A DNA stretch of 64,000 nt from Candidatus Uabimicrobium amorphum (GTDB lineage: Bacteria; Planctomycetota; Uabimicrobiia; Uabimicrobiales; Uabimicrobiaceae), in the NCBI RefSeq assembly GCF_009002475.1, contig NZ_AP019860.1, positions 4,464,001-4,528,000 of the forward strand, written 5' to 3'. The position numbers and the translations under genes were made by a program. Under the pieces are notes generated by a model. That model saw nothing but the letters and a program-made list of their open reading frames with translations, was not told where the DNA came from and searched no databases. Every line of letters begins with the position of its first letter. Positions within the stretch are counted from its first letter, which is position 1. Below are positions 8,601-16,262 of the stretch, piece after piece.

Positions 8601-9526
8601 CGAAATCACAAGACGATGCTTGGCATAAAGCTTTAAAGAAGTGGGCTTTGAAGGATTTGTCTACGTGGAGTTTTGAAGATCTTCCCGTATCGATAAATGT
8701 TACTGAAGATACTGGGGATATTCCTTATTTGGGTTATCCAGGTTTGCAGCTTATCAATAATAAGGTGGAGCGTACCTTATTTCGCAAGCTAGGTAAAGCC
8801 GAGAATGCGACACGGGAAGCGATAAATTTTTTACTAGCCACTTCGCTGGAGAAAGAACTGAAGAAGCTAGAGCGTTTATTGAAATTGTCAAAAGATCTTC
8901 GTGATGACATGAAGCACTTTGGTTTGAGTAACGATGTTAAGAAAGAAAGTATTCAATTTTTACGTAACACGCTGTTGTTTACAGATAAAGTAATTCGCAC
9001 TCGTGAAGCTTTTCAGGAAAAATGTCGGAACATTATCCAATCATTGCCGCGGCTTACCCTTGAATATGTCGATTTATTGGAAGAAATTATCGATGAATTG
9101 GACAAAATAGAGGAGATTTTGTACGAAGGTAAGTTTTCCGACATTTATAAAAAAACAGTGTACGCGGAAATTAGGGAGCTATTCCCCATTAAATTTTTAA
9201 CATTCCATACGCTAGGACAGATAAAGCATCACCCACGCTACCTAAAATGTTTACAGATACGTATTGGGAAAGCGATGCATGATCTGTATAAAGATCAGCG
9301 TAAAAAAGAAGAAGTTCAACCACATATTGAAAGATATCGCGAGCTAAAATCGTCCAGTCAAAATCATCCCGATGATATTGTAAACATGATTGAAGAGTAT
9401 CGTTGGATGATTGAGGAGTTTAAGATTTCCGTCTTCGCACAAAAACTCAAGACTTTGTATCCTATTTCTGCAAAGCGTTTAGAGAAAAAAAGACTGAGCA
9501 TCTTGCAGGCAATTGACGAAAGTTAG
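5639..9526 (+). CDS. hrpA: ATP-dependent RNA helicase HrpA (DEAH-box)
   Basis: A 1295-aa cytoplasmic DEAH helicase, close to the usual HrpA length of about 1300. Walker A GETGSGKT lies near residue 95, DEAH near 193, SAT near 225, and motif VI QRKGRCGR follows. The HA2/OB region and the long HrpA-specific C-terminal part are also present. The frame stays open upstream to 5561, but that stretch is inside RNase P RNA. GTG at 5639 has GAGG at 5627-5630 and keeps the N-terminal segment resembling HrpA (LKNCLPFHR...). ATG at 5711 is the alternative. HrpA acts in RNA metabolism and in rescue of collided ribosomes in E. coli. The following GT4 gene starts 4 nt after the stop. Confidence 0.93.
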   Translation: MQSLDVLNKQLKNCLPFHRYSLSKMLRNLKKKYNKPNFEEKLLEANVRIEESIALYEYRKKNIPVVNYPEGLPILEKKTEIIDAIRNNSVVVICGETGSGKTTQLPKMCIEAGCGISGKIGCTQPRRIAATSIADRIREELPQSCEEAVSYKIRFTSSDSEKSYIKLMTDGILLAETQNDRYLMEYDTLIIDEAHERSLNIDFILGYLKQLLQKRPELKIIISSATIDTERFSAFFDNAPIIEVSGRLYPVEVMYLPIDKELEDAGEVTVIDAAVQAVDLIIDDAESSGDILVFMAAEQDIRETVEKLQKWSQISDILPLFGRLSSKEQNRVFRSSDKRKIIVATNIAETSLTIPGIRYVVDSGCARISRYSPRTRTQRLPIEPVSQSSANQRKGRCGRVADGVCIRLYSEEDFASREKYTSPEIRRSNLAEVILRMISLKLGDIETFPFIEPPSRTAILDGFDILEELGALNDRKSLTKLGKQMARLPIDPRTSRMLIEAQKENSLREVLVIASALSIPDPRQRPSEKQEDADRMHQMFVHEHSDFVSFLNIWDKYQESWETLKTQNKVRKFCNKHFLSYMRMREWHDIHKQLSVIMKHENNAKINKEPASYEAIHKAILSGFLSNICSKKEKNNYLGRANKEYLIFPGSGQYGKGFPWIVAAELVETSQLFARTVAKIQPEWIEPLARDLCKYSYSNARWNLKGQQPVADKKVTLFGLVIIPQKRVYYGKINPQVSRDIFIQAIVVGEVFHSFSFLKANQKLIHSVMQMENKIRKHTLLVEDEDLKEFYYRTLPNVVDVRELKNFMRTNPKYNKFYMKLSDVLQIEDDPQIDEELFPDYIALGDLRMPLSYHFEPVDDKDGVTLTIPRDLLHQLTPEPFEWLVPGMLEDKIHGLLKSLPKDIRRKMQPSAEYARKIYEGLPRTHNSLLAEIRKYIREHFSLSIPKENWRMDRLDLYLQMRFQVVDKHGTILAIDRDLAALQKGFQAKSQDDAWHKALKKWALKDLSTWSFEDLPVSINVTEDTGDIPYLGYPGLQLINNKVERTLFRKLGKAENATREAINFLLATSLEKELKKLERLLKLSKDLRDDMKHFGLSNDVKKESIQFLRNTLLFTDKVIRTREAFQEKCRNIIQSLPRLTLEYVDLLEEIIDELDKIEEILYEGKFSDIYKKTVYAEIRELFPIKFLTFHTLGQIKHHPRYLKCLQIRIGKAMHDLYKDQRKKEEVQPHIERYRELKSSSQNHPDDIVNMIEEYRWMIEEFKISVFAQKLKTLYPISAKRLEKKRLSILQAIDES

Positions 9527-9530
9527 TGGT

Positions 9531-10661
9531 ATGGCGAAGAAAAAAATTCTATACATTCATTGTGGGGGAGAAACTGTAGGAGGCATTGAGACTTATCTCG
9601 CGCATGTGGTCAAGGCTCATAAAAATTGCGATGCATATTTAGGGATTGTAAAGGCCGGAGAATATTCGCGTTACCTAAAATGGCAAAAAACACCAAATGT
9701 AATACTTTTAAATGGTGGCCGTTTGCGTGAAATTGCTAAAGTAGGCATTGCCGTACGTACGGCAACGCGTTTTGTGCGCAACAACAACATTGAATTTGTT
9801 ATCGGTAAAGGTAATAATTCTTGGGTCTATGCGGCGATCATTGCGCGTTTGGCGCGTATTCGCAGTATTTTTTACGTGGCGAATGATATCAATCCACAGT
9901 ACTGGAAGTCACCTATTACTCTATTGGCCGGTTGTATGAAACCATGGCTCTATGTTGCGAATTCTGAGTTTACAGCAAAAAGTATTGCCGAAGTTCTTGG
10001 CCAAGAATCTTCAATCGTCTATCCCGCGGCAAATGTCGATAAATTTGTAGGTATTGACAATAAAAATGCTAGAGAGTCGTTGTGTAAAGAGTTTGCCATC
10101 TCTCCACAGAAATTTATTTATACGATTGTGGGGCGGTTACAAGAGTGGAAAGGGCAGCATATTGCGATTGAGGCGTTTAAAAAAATGCGCAACAAAAAAA
10201 ACGCTGTGTTGCTTGTTGTGGGGGATTATACGCATGCCAATGATCAACCATTTTTTCGACGTTTACAACAACTCGCGGCTGCGGAATCAGTTATTTTTAC
10301 TGGCTTTCGCAAAGACATCCCACAGATCATCACCGCAAGTGATGTCGTTGTCCACGCATCTATTACCCCTGAACCTTTTGGAATTACCGTTGTGGAAGGT
10401 ATGCTTGCGAAAAAATCAGTGATTGCTTCACAGGCCGGAGGTCCTTTGGAGATTATCGATCATGGTGAAAATGGTTTGCTAGTACCAGTAAAAGATGTTT
10501 GTAAATTATCACAGACAATGGACATGTTGTTTGAAAATCGCGATCTAGGTTTCACTCTTGGTGAAAAAGCATATGAAAAAGCCAAGTGTGAATTTAGTGT
10601 TGAAGCTTCTGCAAGGCTTATGGAAAAAGCTATTCGTGCACATGATGGTGCGGTAAGATAA
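9531..10661 (+). CDS. GT4-type glycosyltransferase
   Basis: A 376-aa GT-B fold glycosyltransferase that transfers a sugar from a nucleotide-activated donor; donor and acceptor are unknown. The N-terminus has the glycine-rich loop of GT4 enzymes (HCGGETVGGIE). The C-terminal half contains VVGRLQEWKGQ and the donor-binding EPFGITVVE (EX7E) motif followed by AGGPLEII. ATG 9531 is preferred because a TTG at 9513 would overlap hrpA and homology begins at the ILYIHCG strand. It is probably co-transcribed with hrpA. Confidence 0.85.
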   Translation: MAKKKILYIHCGGETVGGIETYLAHVVKAHKNCDAYLGIVKAGEYSRYLKWQKTPNVILLNGGRLREIAKVGIAVRTATRFVRNNNIEFVIGKGNNSWVYAAIIARLARIRSIFYVANDINPQYWKSPITLLAGCMKPWLYVANSEFTAKSIAEVLGQESSIVYPAANVDKFVGIDNKNARESLCKEFAISPQKFIYTIVGRLQEWKGQHIAIEAFKKMRNKKNAVLLVVGDYTHANDQPFFRRLQQLAAAESVIFTGFRKDIPQIITASDVVVHASITPEPFGITVVEGMLAKKSVIASQAGGPLEIIDHGENGLLVPVKDVCKLSQTMDMLFENRDLGFTLGEKAYEKAKCEFSVEASARLMEKAIRAHDGAVR

Positions 10662-10711
10662 AATATTGATTTTGTATTTGGAAAATGAGTTATTGTGTAT
10701 CATAATAGGAA

Positions 10712-10740
10712 CAACAAAAGCTTTGCTTTTGTTGCTTTGT
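10712..10740 (+). terminator. Hairpin after the glycosyltransferase gene
   Basis: A perfect 10-bp stem CAACAAAAGC/GCTTTTGTTG with loop TTT, followed by CTTTGTT. The weak T-tract makes it a probable rather than certain terminator. Confidence 0.55.
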
Positions 10741-10785
10741 TATGTGTAAGTAGTAGTCGTTTCTATTACTTTTAAGGAGGCAATT

Positions 10786-11301
10786 ATGAAAACAACTATG
10801 ATGATACTCGCCCTTACTATCACAACTCTGTATGCGGAAAAGTATTCCTTTTCTTCTACAGAAGAAAAAGCTTTTTCCTGGGACAAAGTATACATTTCGG
10901 TAGAAAATCCTACATTCAACCAAGTTCAAATTTGGCTGATTAACGATAATGCGAAGAAATGTGAAGTGCGTCAAAGAACTGCGTTACGCGTGAACAGTAA
11001 AGTTTTTCGTCGTTCGCGAAGTTATCGCAAAGTGATTGTTCCCGGAAAACGAAAAGTTTTAGTAGACACATACAAATTCACATCTTTCAACAACGTCTCC
11101 ATGATTCGCGGATATCTTAAAATGCGCGGTGGCCGAACGTTGAAAGCAACCAAAAGAATACAACAAATCATCGACAACTCGCCCGAGGTAGCTAACCCTG
11201 CATTTAACGATAATAGCCGCTATGCACAACGTATACTTGAACGTAGACGCAATAAACGCGCTAACATTGAGGCGAGACGAAAAGCCAGAGAAAATAAATA
11301 G
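10786..11301 (+). CDS. Secreted basic protein of unknown function
   Basis: A 171-aa protein with a short signal peptide (hydrophobic residues 5-16, cleavage near TLYA-EK) and a strong AAGGAGG ribosome site. The mature part begins with a beta-rich segment and contains a Cys near residue 59. The last 60 residues are extremely basic and probably helical (ERRRNKRANIEARRKAR). No family is recognised. The basic tail could bind nucleic acid or anionic envelope polymer (inference). Confidence 0.65.
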   Translation: MKTTMMILALTITTLYAEKYSFSSTEEKAFSWDKVYISVENPTFNQVQIWLINDNAKKCEVRQRTALRVNSKVFRRSRSYRKVIVPGKRKVLVDTYKFTSFNNVSMIRGYLKMRGGRTLKATKRIQQIIDNSPEVANPAFNDNSRYAQRILERRRNKRANIEARRKARENK

Positions 11302-11308
11302 ATTATGG

Positions 11309-11635
11309 GGTTCGTTCTCCGGACTGGTGCCCTCACCATCGAATTAGCAGTTGCAGCTTCGCTGCAACCTGCCATTCTTATACCTCTCCCACAGGGAGAG
11401 GTGTAATGCTTCTTTTTTGTAAAAAACAAAATTCACTTGATTTGCGAGCCATAAGTAGTGGTGTAATACACCATTTGATTGAGGTTGTATTATGATATGC
11501 ATCAAAGAAAGCAAATGGAAACAAATTCATACGTGTTACGCCTCTCCCTGTGGGAGAGGCATGAGAATGAAGGTTGTTAGCGAAGCTACAACCTGAAATT
11601 CGATGGTGAGGGCACCAATACGGAAACAAAACCCC
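11309..11635. repeat. About 330-bp inverted-repeat (MITE-like) element, copy 1
   Basis: Long terminal inverted repeats of about 100 bp. The left arm runs from CTCCGG.CTGGTGCCCTCACC through CGAATT, CAGCTTCGCTG-type and CTCTCCCACAGGGAGAGG hairpins. The right arm repeats this in reverse, ending GGTGAGGGCACCAATACGG. A central roughly 130-bp AT-rich core carries no supportable gene. A homologous copy in opposite orientation lies at 36072-36396. The CTCTCCC..GGGAGAG and CCCTCACC motifs resemble widespread intergenic repeats (general knowledge). Confidence 0.85.
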
Positions 11636-11770
11636 TAATCCCAATTGAACCTAAATAACGATGGTGAGGGCACCAATACGGAAACAAAACCCCTAATCCC
11701 AATTGAACCTAAATAACGATGGTGAGGGCACCAATACGGAAACAAAACCCCTAATCCTAAATGAACTAAA
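11601..11770. repeat. 58-bp tandem repeats at the end of element copy 1
   Basis: The end of the inverted-repeat element plus adjacent sequence is iterated three times, with units starting CGATGGTGAG at 11601, 11659 and 11717 (period 58). Each carries GGTGAGGGCACCAATACGG and then AAACAAAACCCCTAATC. The third copy has small changes. The array stops 3 nt before the acetyltransferase stop codon. Confidence 0.9.
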
Positions 11771-11772
11771 CA

Positions 11773-12402
11773 TCATGCTATTCTACGAACTGGATTGCCC
11801 ACATAAGTTCCTGGCATGTCAATATTTTTTACAACGACACTACCTGCACCAATAATAACGTTATCTGTGATACTTACTTGACTGCTCACCACACTTGAAC
11901 TGCCAATAAAGCAGTTGTTACCCACTTTACAGTCCCCATTTATTGTCGCCCCCGTCGATATATGGCAATGGTTGCCGACAATGGCATCATGTTCTATATT
12001 GGCTTTGGTGTTTACGATACAGTTTATACCTATGCGTGCGGCGGCATTGACACATACACCGTGCATAACAATTGTCCCATCACCTATTGAAGCGTGTTGC
12101 GACACATATGCATGTGGAGAAATGATCTTTGGACAGGATTTGTTTGCTTGTAAGACTTTTTCATACAGTTTGATACGCGCGGCAACGCTTTTTATTTGAC
12201 CAACACTTATGACAAATAGTTGGCATGGTTGTGATTGAATATGCTGGTCGCCGCCTATAATTGTGTAGCCAAGCACATCTGTGCCTGGCTGTTTATAACT
12301 ATCAATGATACCCACAATTTTGTACTGTTGTGTACTTTCTATTACATCGATACAAGCTTTAGAGTGACCTCCACCGCCGATTAGTATGATTTCGTTTAAC
12401 AT
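11773..12402 (-). CDS. PglD/NeuD-type sugar O/N-acyltransferase
   Basis: A 209-aa acetyltransferase. The N-terminal PglD domain starts with the Rossmann-like IILIGGGGHSKACID, the likely UDP-sugar site. From about residue 95 a left-handed beta-helix of hexapeptide repeats follows (ASIGDGTIV, ARIGINCIV, CKVGNNCFIG) and ends with YVGNPVRRI. A His in IEHDAIVG fits the catalytic His of this family. The likely reaction is acetyl-CoA-dependent acylation of an amino- or nonulosonic-sugar nucleotide for surface glycans. The start overlaps the upstream gene's stop by 1 nt, so they are translationally coupled. Confidence 0.85.
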   Translation of the reverse strand: MLNEIILIGGGGHSKACIDVIESTQQYKIVGIIDSYKQPGTDVLGYTIIGGDQHIQSQPCQLFVISVGQIKSVAARIKLYEKVLQANKSCPKIISPHAYVSQHASIGDGTIVMHGVCVNAAARIGINCIVNTKANIEHDAIVGNHCHISTGATINGDCKVGNNCFIGSSSVVSSQVSITDNVIIGAGSVVVKNIDMPGTYVGNPVRRIA

Positions 12403-13130
12403 TAGTCTTTTTGTTCACGGAGTTTTTTTAGCGCGTCCTCTGAAAAAACGTCTTCACTCAAAGCATAGTACACTTCTTTGTCTAGTGTGAATTTCAAATG
12501 CCACAGTTTCTCCGGTTCCTCTCCGTCTTCTAGCGCCTCGAAGATTTTATCGTTTTTTGCCACTATGGCCTTTACGCGTTTTGCAATTTCTTTTTGAAAG
12601 TCTTTGATTACCGCTAAAAAGGGTGCTTCTAATTCTGGTATTAGTTTTGCTTTTTTTATGGCCTTTTTCGCATCTTTTAATACCGATGATTTATCATCGA
12701 GTAGCATAAGTTCCATGAAGGCATACGCCTGTTTTTTCTTTAAAGAAAATTCTGGCACTTTGTAGGTAAAGTCAGCATTCCATTCTAAATTATTGATGCT
12801 CTCCGCAATCGTATCAAAAATAAGGTACGTTTTGGCTTTTTTATCTATTTTTACCTCGAGGTTGTCCGCGATTTCTTTATCTTCAAAGGTGTAAAAATGT
12901 TTATTTTGTACCTTGATGAGTTTTTCTTTGATCATAAACTTTTTATCCATCGCGTCGATCCACGGTTTAAAATCGACATTCTCCTTCCAACTGGTAAATA
13001 TCGCTTCTTCGGCTTCCGTTAGACCTTTTCCTTCTTTACTAAGTATTGTTTGTATCGTTTCCGCTATGTCCTCTTGGGCACTGAGGACAAAAAAGTTACA
13101 AGTGAGTAGGATAAAAATAAAATAGCGCAT
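12402..13130 (-). CDS. Secreted protein of unknown function
   Basis: A 242-aa protein with a signal peptide (RYFIFILLTCNFFVLSA, cleavage before QED). The frame is open further upstream to 13223, but the ATG at 13130 has AGGAG 9 nt upstream and begins the signal peptide, so it is chosen. The mature part is highly charged and mostly helical, rich in Lys/Glu, with no recognised motif. It overlaps the acetyltransferase gene by 1 nt. Confidence 0.7.
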   Translation of the reverse strand: MRYFIFILLTCNFFVLSAQEDIAETIQTILSKEGKGLTEAEEAIFTSWKENVDFKPWIDAMDKKFMIKEKLIKVQNKHFYTFEDKEIADNLEVKIDKKAKTYLIFDTIAESINNLEWNADFTYKVPEFSLKKKQAYAFMELMLLDDKSSVLKDAKKAIKKAKLIPELEAPFLAVIKDFQKEIAKRVKAIVAKNDKIFEALEDGEEPEKLWHLKFTLDKEVYYALSEDVFSEDALKKLREQKD

Positions 13131-13254
13131 TACTATTCTCCTTCGAAAAGCTAGTATAGAAAAATGTCTTGTATTCAAACAGCAGAAAGCATAGAATAAA
13201 AATACGATTGTTTTGGTGCACAATCACAAGAAATACAAAACAGGGGAAAAAAGC

Positions 13255-13869
13255 ATGGATAAACCCGGTTCTACTACCGTGACAAAATTAAAAGCGTGGA
13301 TTAATCACTTAAAGAGCAAAAACTTGGATGAACATGTCCCCATGACAGAAACAGAGGTTACGGATAGGGACATTGAAAAGCACATATCGCACATCAAAGA
13401 GGGTCAAGAGAAGCAAGAGAAAGAACAACAAAAACGCCGTGCACTTCTGGAAAAACATTTAGCTGCTATAAAGATCAAAAGAAGAAAGAAAAAGGTTTAT
13501 AACTCATTATCTCTCCTTGAAAAGCGTATTGCGCAAGCTTTAATCGATTGGTACGAAAAACAAAAAAACATTCCTGATGGTTTACTAGAACTTTGTTTTA
13601 AGAAAAAAGTATTGATTAAAGTCAATTTTGAAAAAATCACCGATGAATTTGACTCAACTCTCAAAATTAAAAGAATGAGAGGGAGTGAAAAACTGAAAGA
13701 AATGCTTTTAATTTTTAAACGAGGCAAAAACTTATTACTCGATTTTTATTCGAGAGATCTACGAGAACATATTTACACATTCATGTTTTTAAATGGTAAA
13801 ATTCAATCCTACGAAAAATCAGAAGAAATCGCAAATGTAATCAAGTATTTTCAGGAATTTTTTGAGTAG
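13255..13869 (+). CDS. Cytoplasmic coiled-coil protein of unknown function
   Basis: A 204-aa protein with no signal peptide. Residues about 30-85 are a strongly charged coiled-coil-like helix (EGQEKQEKEQQKRR, KIKRRKKK). The C-terminal 120 residues look globular and Lys-rich with alternating hydrophobics. ATG 13255 has GGGGA 8 nt upstream and is preferred over an upstream in-frame start at 13213. No family is recognised. It is divergent from the secreted protein at 13130 across a 124-bp gap. Confidence 0.65.
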   Translation: MDKPGSTTVTKLKAWINHLKSKNLDEHVPMTETEVTDRDIEKHISHIKEGQEKQEKEQQKRRALLEKHLAAIKIKRRKKKVYNSLSLLEKRIAQALIDWYEKQKNIPDGLLELCFKKKVLIKVNFEKITDEFDSTLKIKRMRGSEKLKEMLLIFKRGKNLLLDFYSRDLREHIYTFMFLNGKIQSYEKSEEIANVIKYFQEFFE

Positions 13870-13940
13870 AATTGAAACCGATACCAAATATTTACATTCA
13901 TGAATTTATTGAGATGCTTCTATACACATTCTAACCTTGG

Positions 13941-13961
13941 ATCCCTGGTCAATCCAGGGAT
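13941..13961. repeat. Solo palindrome related to the 91-bp repeat
   Basis: ATCCCTGG/CCAGGGAT with loop TCAAT, in the 117-bp gap between two convergent genes. It resembles the left half-hairpin of the repeat at 1552-1816 and may act as a terminator. Confidence 0.55.
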
Positions 13962-13986
13962 AACCCTACAAAATAGTTCCTGTCTT

Positions 13987-14373
13987 TTATTTTCGAGTAT
14001 GCATCCTGGTGTTTTTCCCATACTTTTGGAAAAAGAAACAGTAGCCCCATGCTCCAAAACCGTTGACGATCATATCCAATATATCAAATTCTCTTCCCAC
14101 AAAAATCTGTAAGATTTCTATCAATACTCCCAGTAATATCGCGATAAAAATCGTTCTATTTATTTTTTCTCGTGCGTTGTGAAAAAAACGCAATAGTAGG
14201 AACGAAAGAATAAAGTAGGCAATAAAATGTTTGATCTTGTCGGCGTGCGCAAAATCAAACACGGAGTCTATTTGCGGCTCTTTCCCCGGAGGTTTTAGAG
14301 ATAAAAAAAGTAGGATACCAATGTACGCAAACAGTATCACGCGATCTTTATTTTTAATTATATTTTTTATCAT
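13987..14373 (-). CDS. VanZ-like membrane protein
   Basis: A 128-aa protein with four hydrophobic helices and the VanZ pattern: DKIKHFIAYFIL after the first loop, then GVLIEILQ..VGREFDILDMIVNGFGA near residues 83-110. VanZ-like proteins are membrane proteins of largely unknown biochemical role; some affect teicoplanin resistance. The first 20 nt overlap the upstream TPR gene, so the two are co-transcribed. Confidence 0.82.
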   Translation of the reverse strand: MIKNIIKNKDRVILFAYIGILLFLSLKPPGKEPQIDSVFDFAHADKIKHFIAYFILSFLLLRFFHNAREKINRTIFIAILLGVLIEILQIFVGREFDILDMIVNGFGAWGYCFFFQKYGKNTRMHTRK

Positions 14374-15298
14374 ATGCTTTTTGCAGCCATATTCCTAGTT
14401 GATCTGCATACTTATTGTTGATTGATATCGCCTTTTTCCAGTTGTAAATGGCTTCTTCATAATCTTTGAGAAGGTAGGTTATGTATCCCCTATTCATATA
14501 TATTTGGGAAATACTCTTATTTAAAAAAATCGCGTTATTAAAATCTCTCAGGGCTATTTGCAGTTGTTGTTTTTCTGCAAAAACTACCGCGCGATTATTA
14601 AACACTTCTCCGGCACTGGAATCAATGAATATAGCTTCGTCGAAGTCTGCCAATGCTTTTTCATACTCACCTAGTTTGGCATAGCTAATACCACGGGCAC
14701 AGTATACGAATGCGTATTGAGTTGTGTAACCAATGACCTTGGATAAATGAAGAACAGCTTTATTATAGTTTTGTTCTTGCGCTGCAATAAGGCCTTCGTT
14801 GTAATGTCTTTCCACACGCTCGTTTTGTAAGGCTTGCTTATCAGGCAATAGGAATATATAGCGATTGAATAGAGTTGTGGTAATGATTTGTTGTGGAGTT
14901 TTTTGCGGTTTTTTTATCTCTGTTGTTTTGGGAATTTCGATATCATCTGTGTTATTTTGTATGGTTTTTGGTTGCGGCTTTGCAGTTTCGGGCTGTTGTT
15001 TTTGCGTTTTTTGTTGAGCCACTTGGTCGTTGTCCGTTGTTGTTGTATTACCAGAACTCATATATTGGACAAAATATGCAATTAGTATAATCATACCAAC
15101 AACGATTATTGTCCTTACCAGTTTAAAAAACTTGTGAAAAAATACAGTAAACTTCTTGCCTAGTTTTAACTTTTGCCATGCAAACACCAAAAAAATTGCA
15201 AAAATAGCAAGGGGGACCGGTTGCATGAGATCATACCAAAGCTGTGAAAGCTTTTGTGGTAACTCATTGAACCAAGCGTCTATATCAAACGATTCCAT
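14354..15298 (-). CDS. Membrane-anchored TPR protein
   Basis: A 314-aa protein with two N-terminal TM helices (about 27-45 and 59-79), a low-complexity T/Q/K/P linker (about 82-140), then a TPR region from about 165 to the C-terminus. The repeats are recognisable as NEGLIAAQEQNYNKAV, ARGISYAKLGEYEKAL, NRAVVFAEKQQLQIAL and NRGYITYLLKDYEEAI. It is probably a scaffold for protein-protein contacts at the membrane. It overlaps the VanZ gene. Confidence 0.82.
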   Translation of the reverse strand: MESFDIDAWFNELPQKLSQLWYDLMQPVPLAIFAIFLVFAWQKLKLGKKFTVFFHKFFKLVRTIIVVGMIILIAYFVQYMSSGNTTTTDNDQVAQQKTQKQQPETAKPQPKTIQNNTDDIEIPKTTEIKKPQKTPQQIITTTLFNRYIFLLPDKQALQNERVERHYNEGLIAAQEQNYNKAVLHLSKVIGYTTQYAFVYCARGISYAKLGEYEKALADFDEAIFIDSSAGEVFNNRAVVFAEKQQLQIALRDFNNAIFLNKSISQIYMNRGYITYLLKDYEEAIYNWKKAISINNKYADQLGIWLQKAYDKKYN

Positions 15299-15442
15299 CG
15301 AATTTCTCTCTTAAGAAGTACTGATTTCAAAACTAAAAATCACTCTGACAGGGAGTCATTGTTTCGTAATACGCACTATAATTGATTATTCATTGAATAA
15401 AAGTTTTTTACAAGAAATATTTGTAACAAATTTTGCTATGAG

Positions 15443-16249
15443 CTATGCACCTCTTATGAGTCTGTCTCCTAGCATGTTTGACAACAAATCTTCTTGGTAT
15501 ATTTTTTCGATGGTCGTGTTTACATCGTAGGCAACACGTTTAAAGGTGATAATATTGCGGTCATCTATTTTTTCGTAAATAAGGTAGGCGGCATCAGGGT
15601 TATTGTCGCGCGGTTGCCCAACAGAACCTGGATTTAAAAACAAATAAAGATTTTTTAATTCCGCATCTGAGTATTCTAAAGCTTCATCTACTTCGTATTC
15701 TATTAATGAAACACCTTCGTTATCGACTTCCCACATAATTTGCCGATGAGTATGGCCAAAAAAACAAATATTGCAACGCATTTTTTTCATATACTTTTTG
15801 GGGGCCAAGAAGTCTTCGGGAGCTAGTAGGTAATTAAAACGCACTTTGTGTTTTCCTGGACTACCATGAACTAGAAGAACGTTGTGGTTATCGTGCAATA
15901 CAGAGTATGCGGGGGCGCCAAAATATATACCGAGAATTTCTTGAAATCCCATATCTTCGCTTACATGATTGGATAGGCGCTCTCTTGTCCATTCTAAGGC
16001 ACTTGCGGCGTAACCTGATGCATTTGCAAATGATTTTGGATTAATGACAGCCAAATCATGGTTACCTTCCAGAGTCATTATATCTCTCTCGTGCAAACGA
16101 AGTAAAACTTCTACAGGGTTGGGACCATAGCCCACGTTGTCGCCCAAGGATATAATATCATCAATTCCATGACGATCTATATCCGCTAGTACAGCTTCAC
16201 AAGCTTCTAAATTTGCATGAATATCACTAATTATCGCTACTCTTACCAT
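15443..16249 (-). CDS. Calcineurin-like metallophosphoesterase
   Basis: A 268-aa enzyme with the full binuclear-metal motif set: D-x-H in SDIHAN (residues 8-12), GDNVGYGPNP, GNHD and, near residue 160, GHTH. The fold resembles YfcE/bacterial phosphodiesterases; the substrate is unknown. The start lies 13 nt after the YihY/BrkB stop, so the two are likely co-transcribed. No signal peptide is present, so it is cytoplasmic. Confidence 0.88.
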   Translation of the reverse strand: MVRVAIISDIHANLEACEAVLADIDRHGIDDIISLGDNVGYGPNPVEVLLRLHERDIMTLEGNHDLAVINPKSFANASGYAASALEWTRERLSNHVSEDMGFQEILGIYFGAPAYSVLHDNHNVLLVHGSPGKHKVRFNYLLAPEDFLAPKKYMKKMRCNICFFGHTHRQIMWEVDNEGVSLIEYEVDEALEYSDAELKNLYLFLNPGSVGQPRDNNPDAAYLIYEKIDDRNIITFKRVAYDVNTTIEKIYQEDLLSNMLGDRLIRGA

Positions 16250-16262
16250 ATATTCTTCCTAC

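Noticed and set aside
11378..11644. 88-aa minus-strand frame
   Set aside because: Lies in the inverted-repeat element; its peptide is the translated hairpin motif and has no ribosome site.
11601..11770. CRISPR-like array of 58-bp units
   Set aside because: Whole period is conserved, so there are no spacers; it is iteration of the end of the inverted-repeat element.
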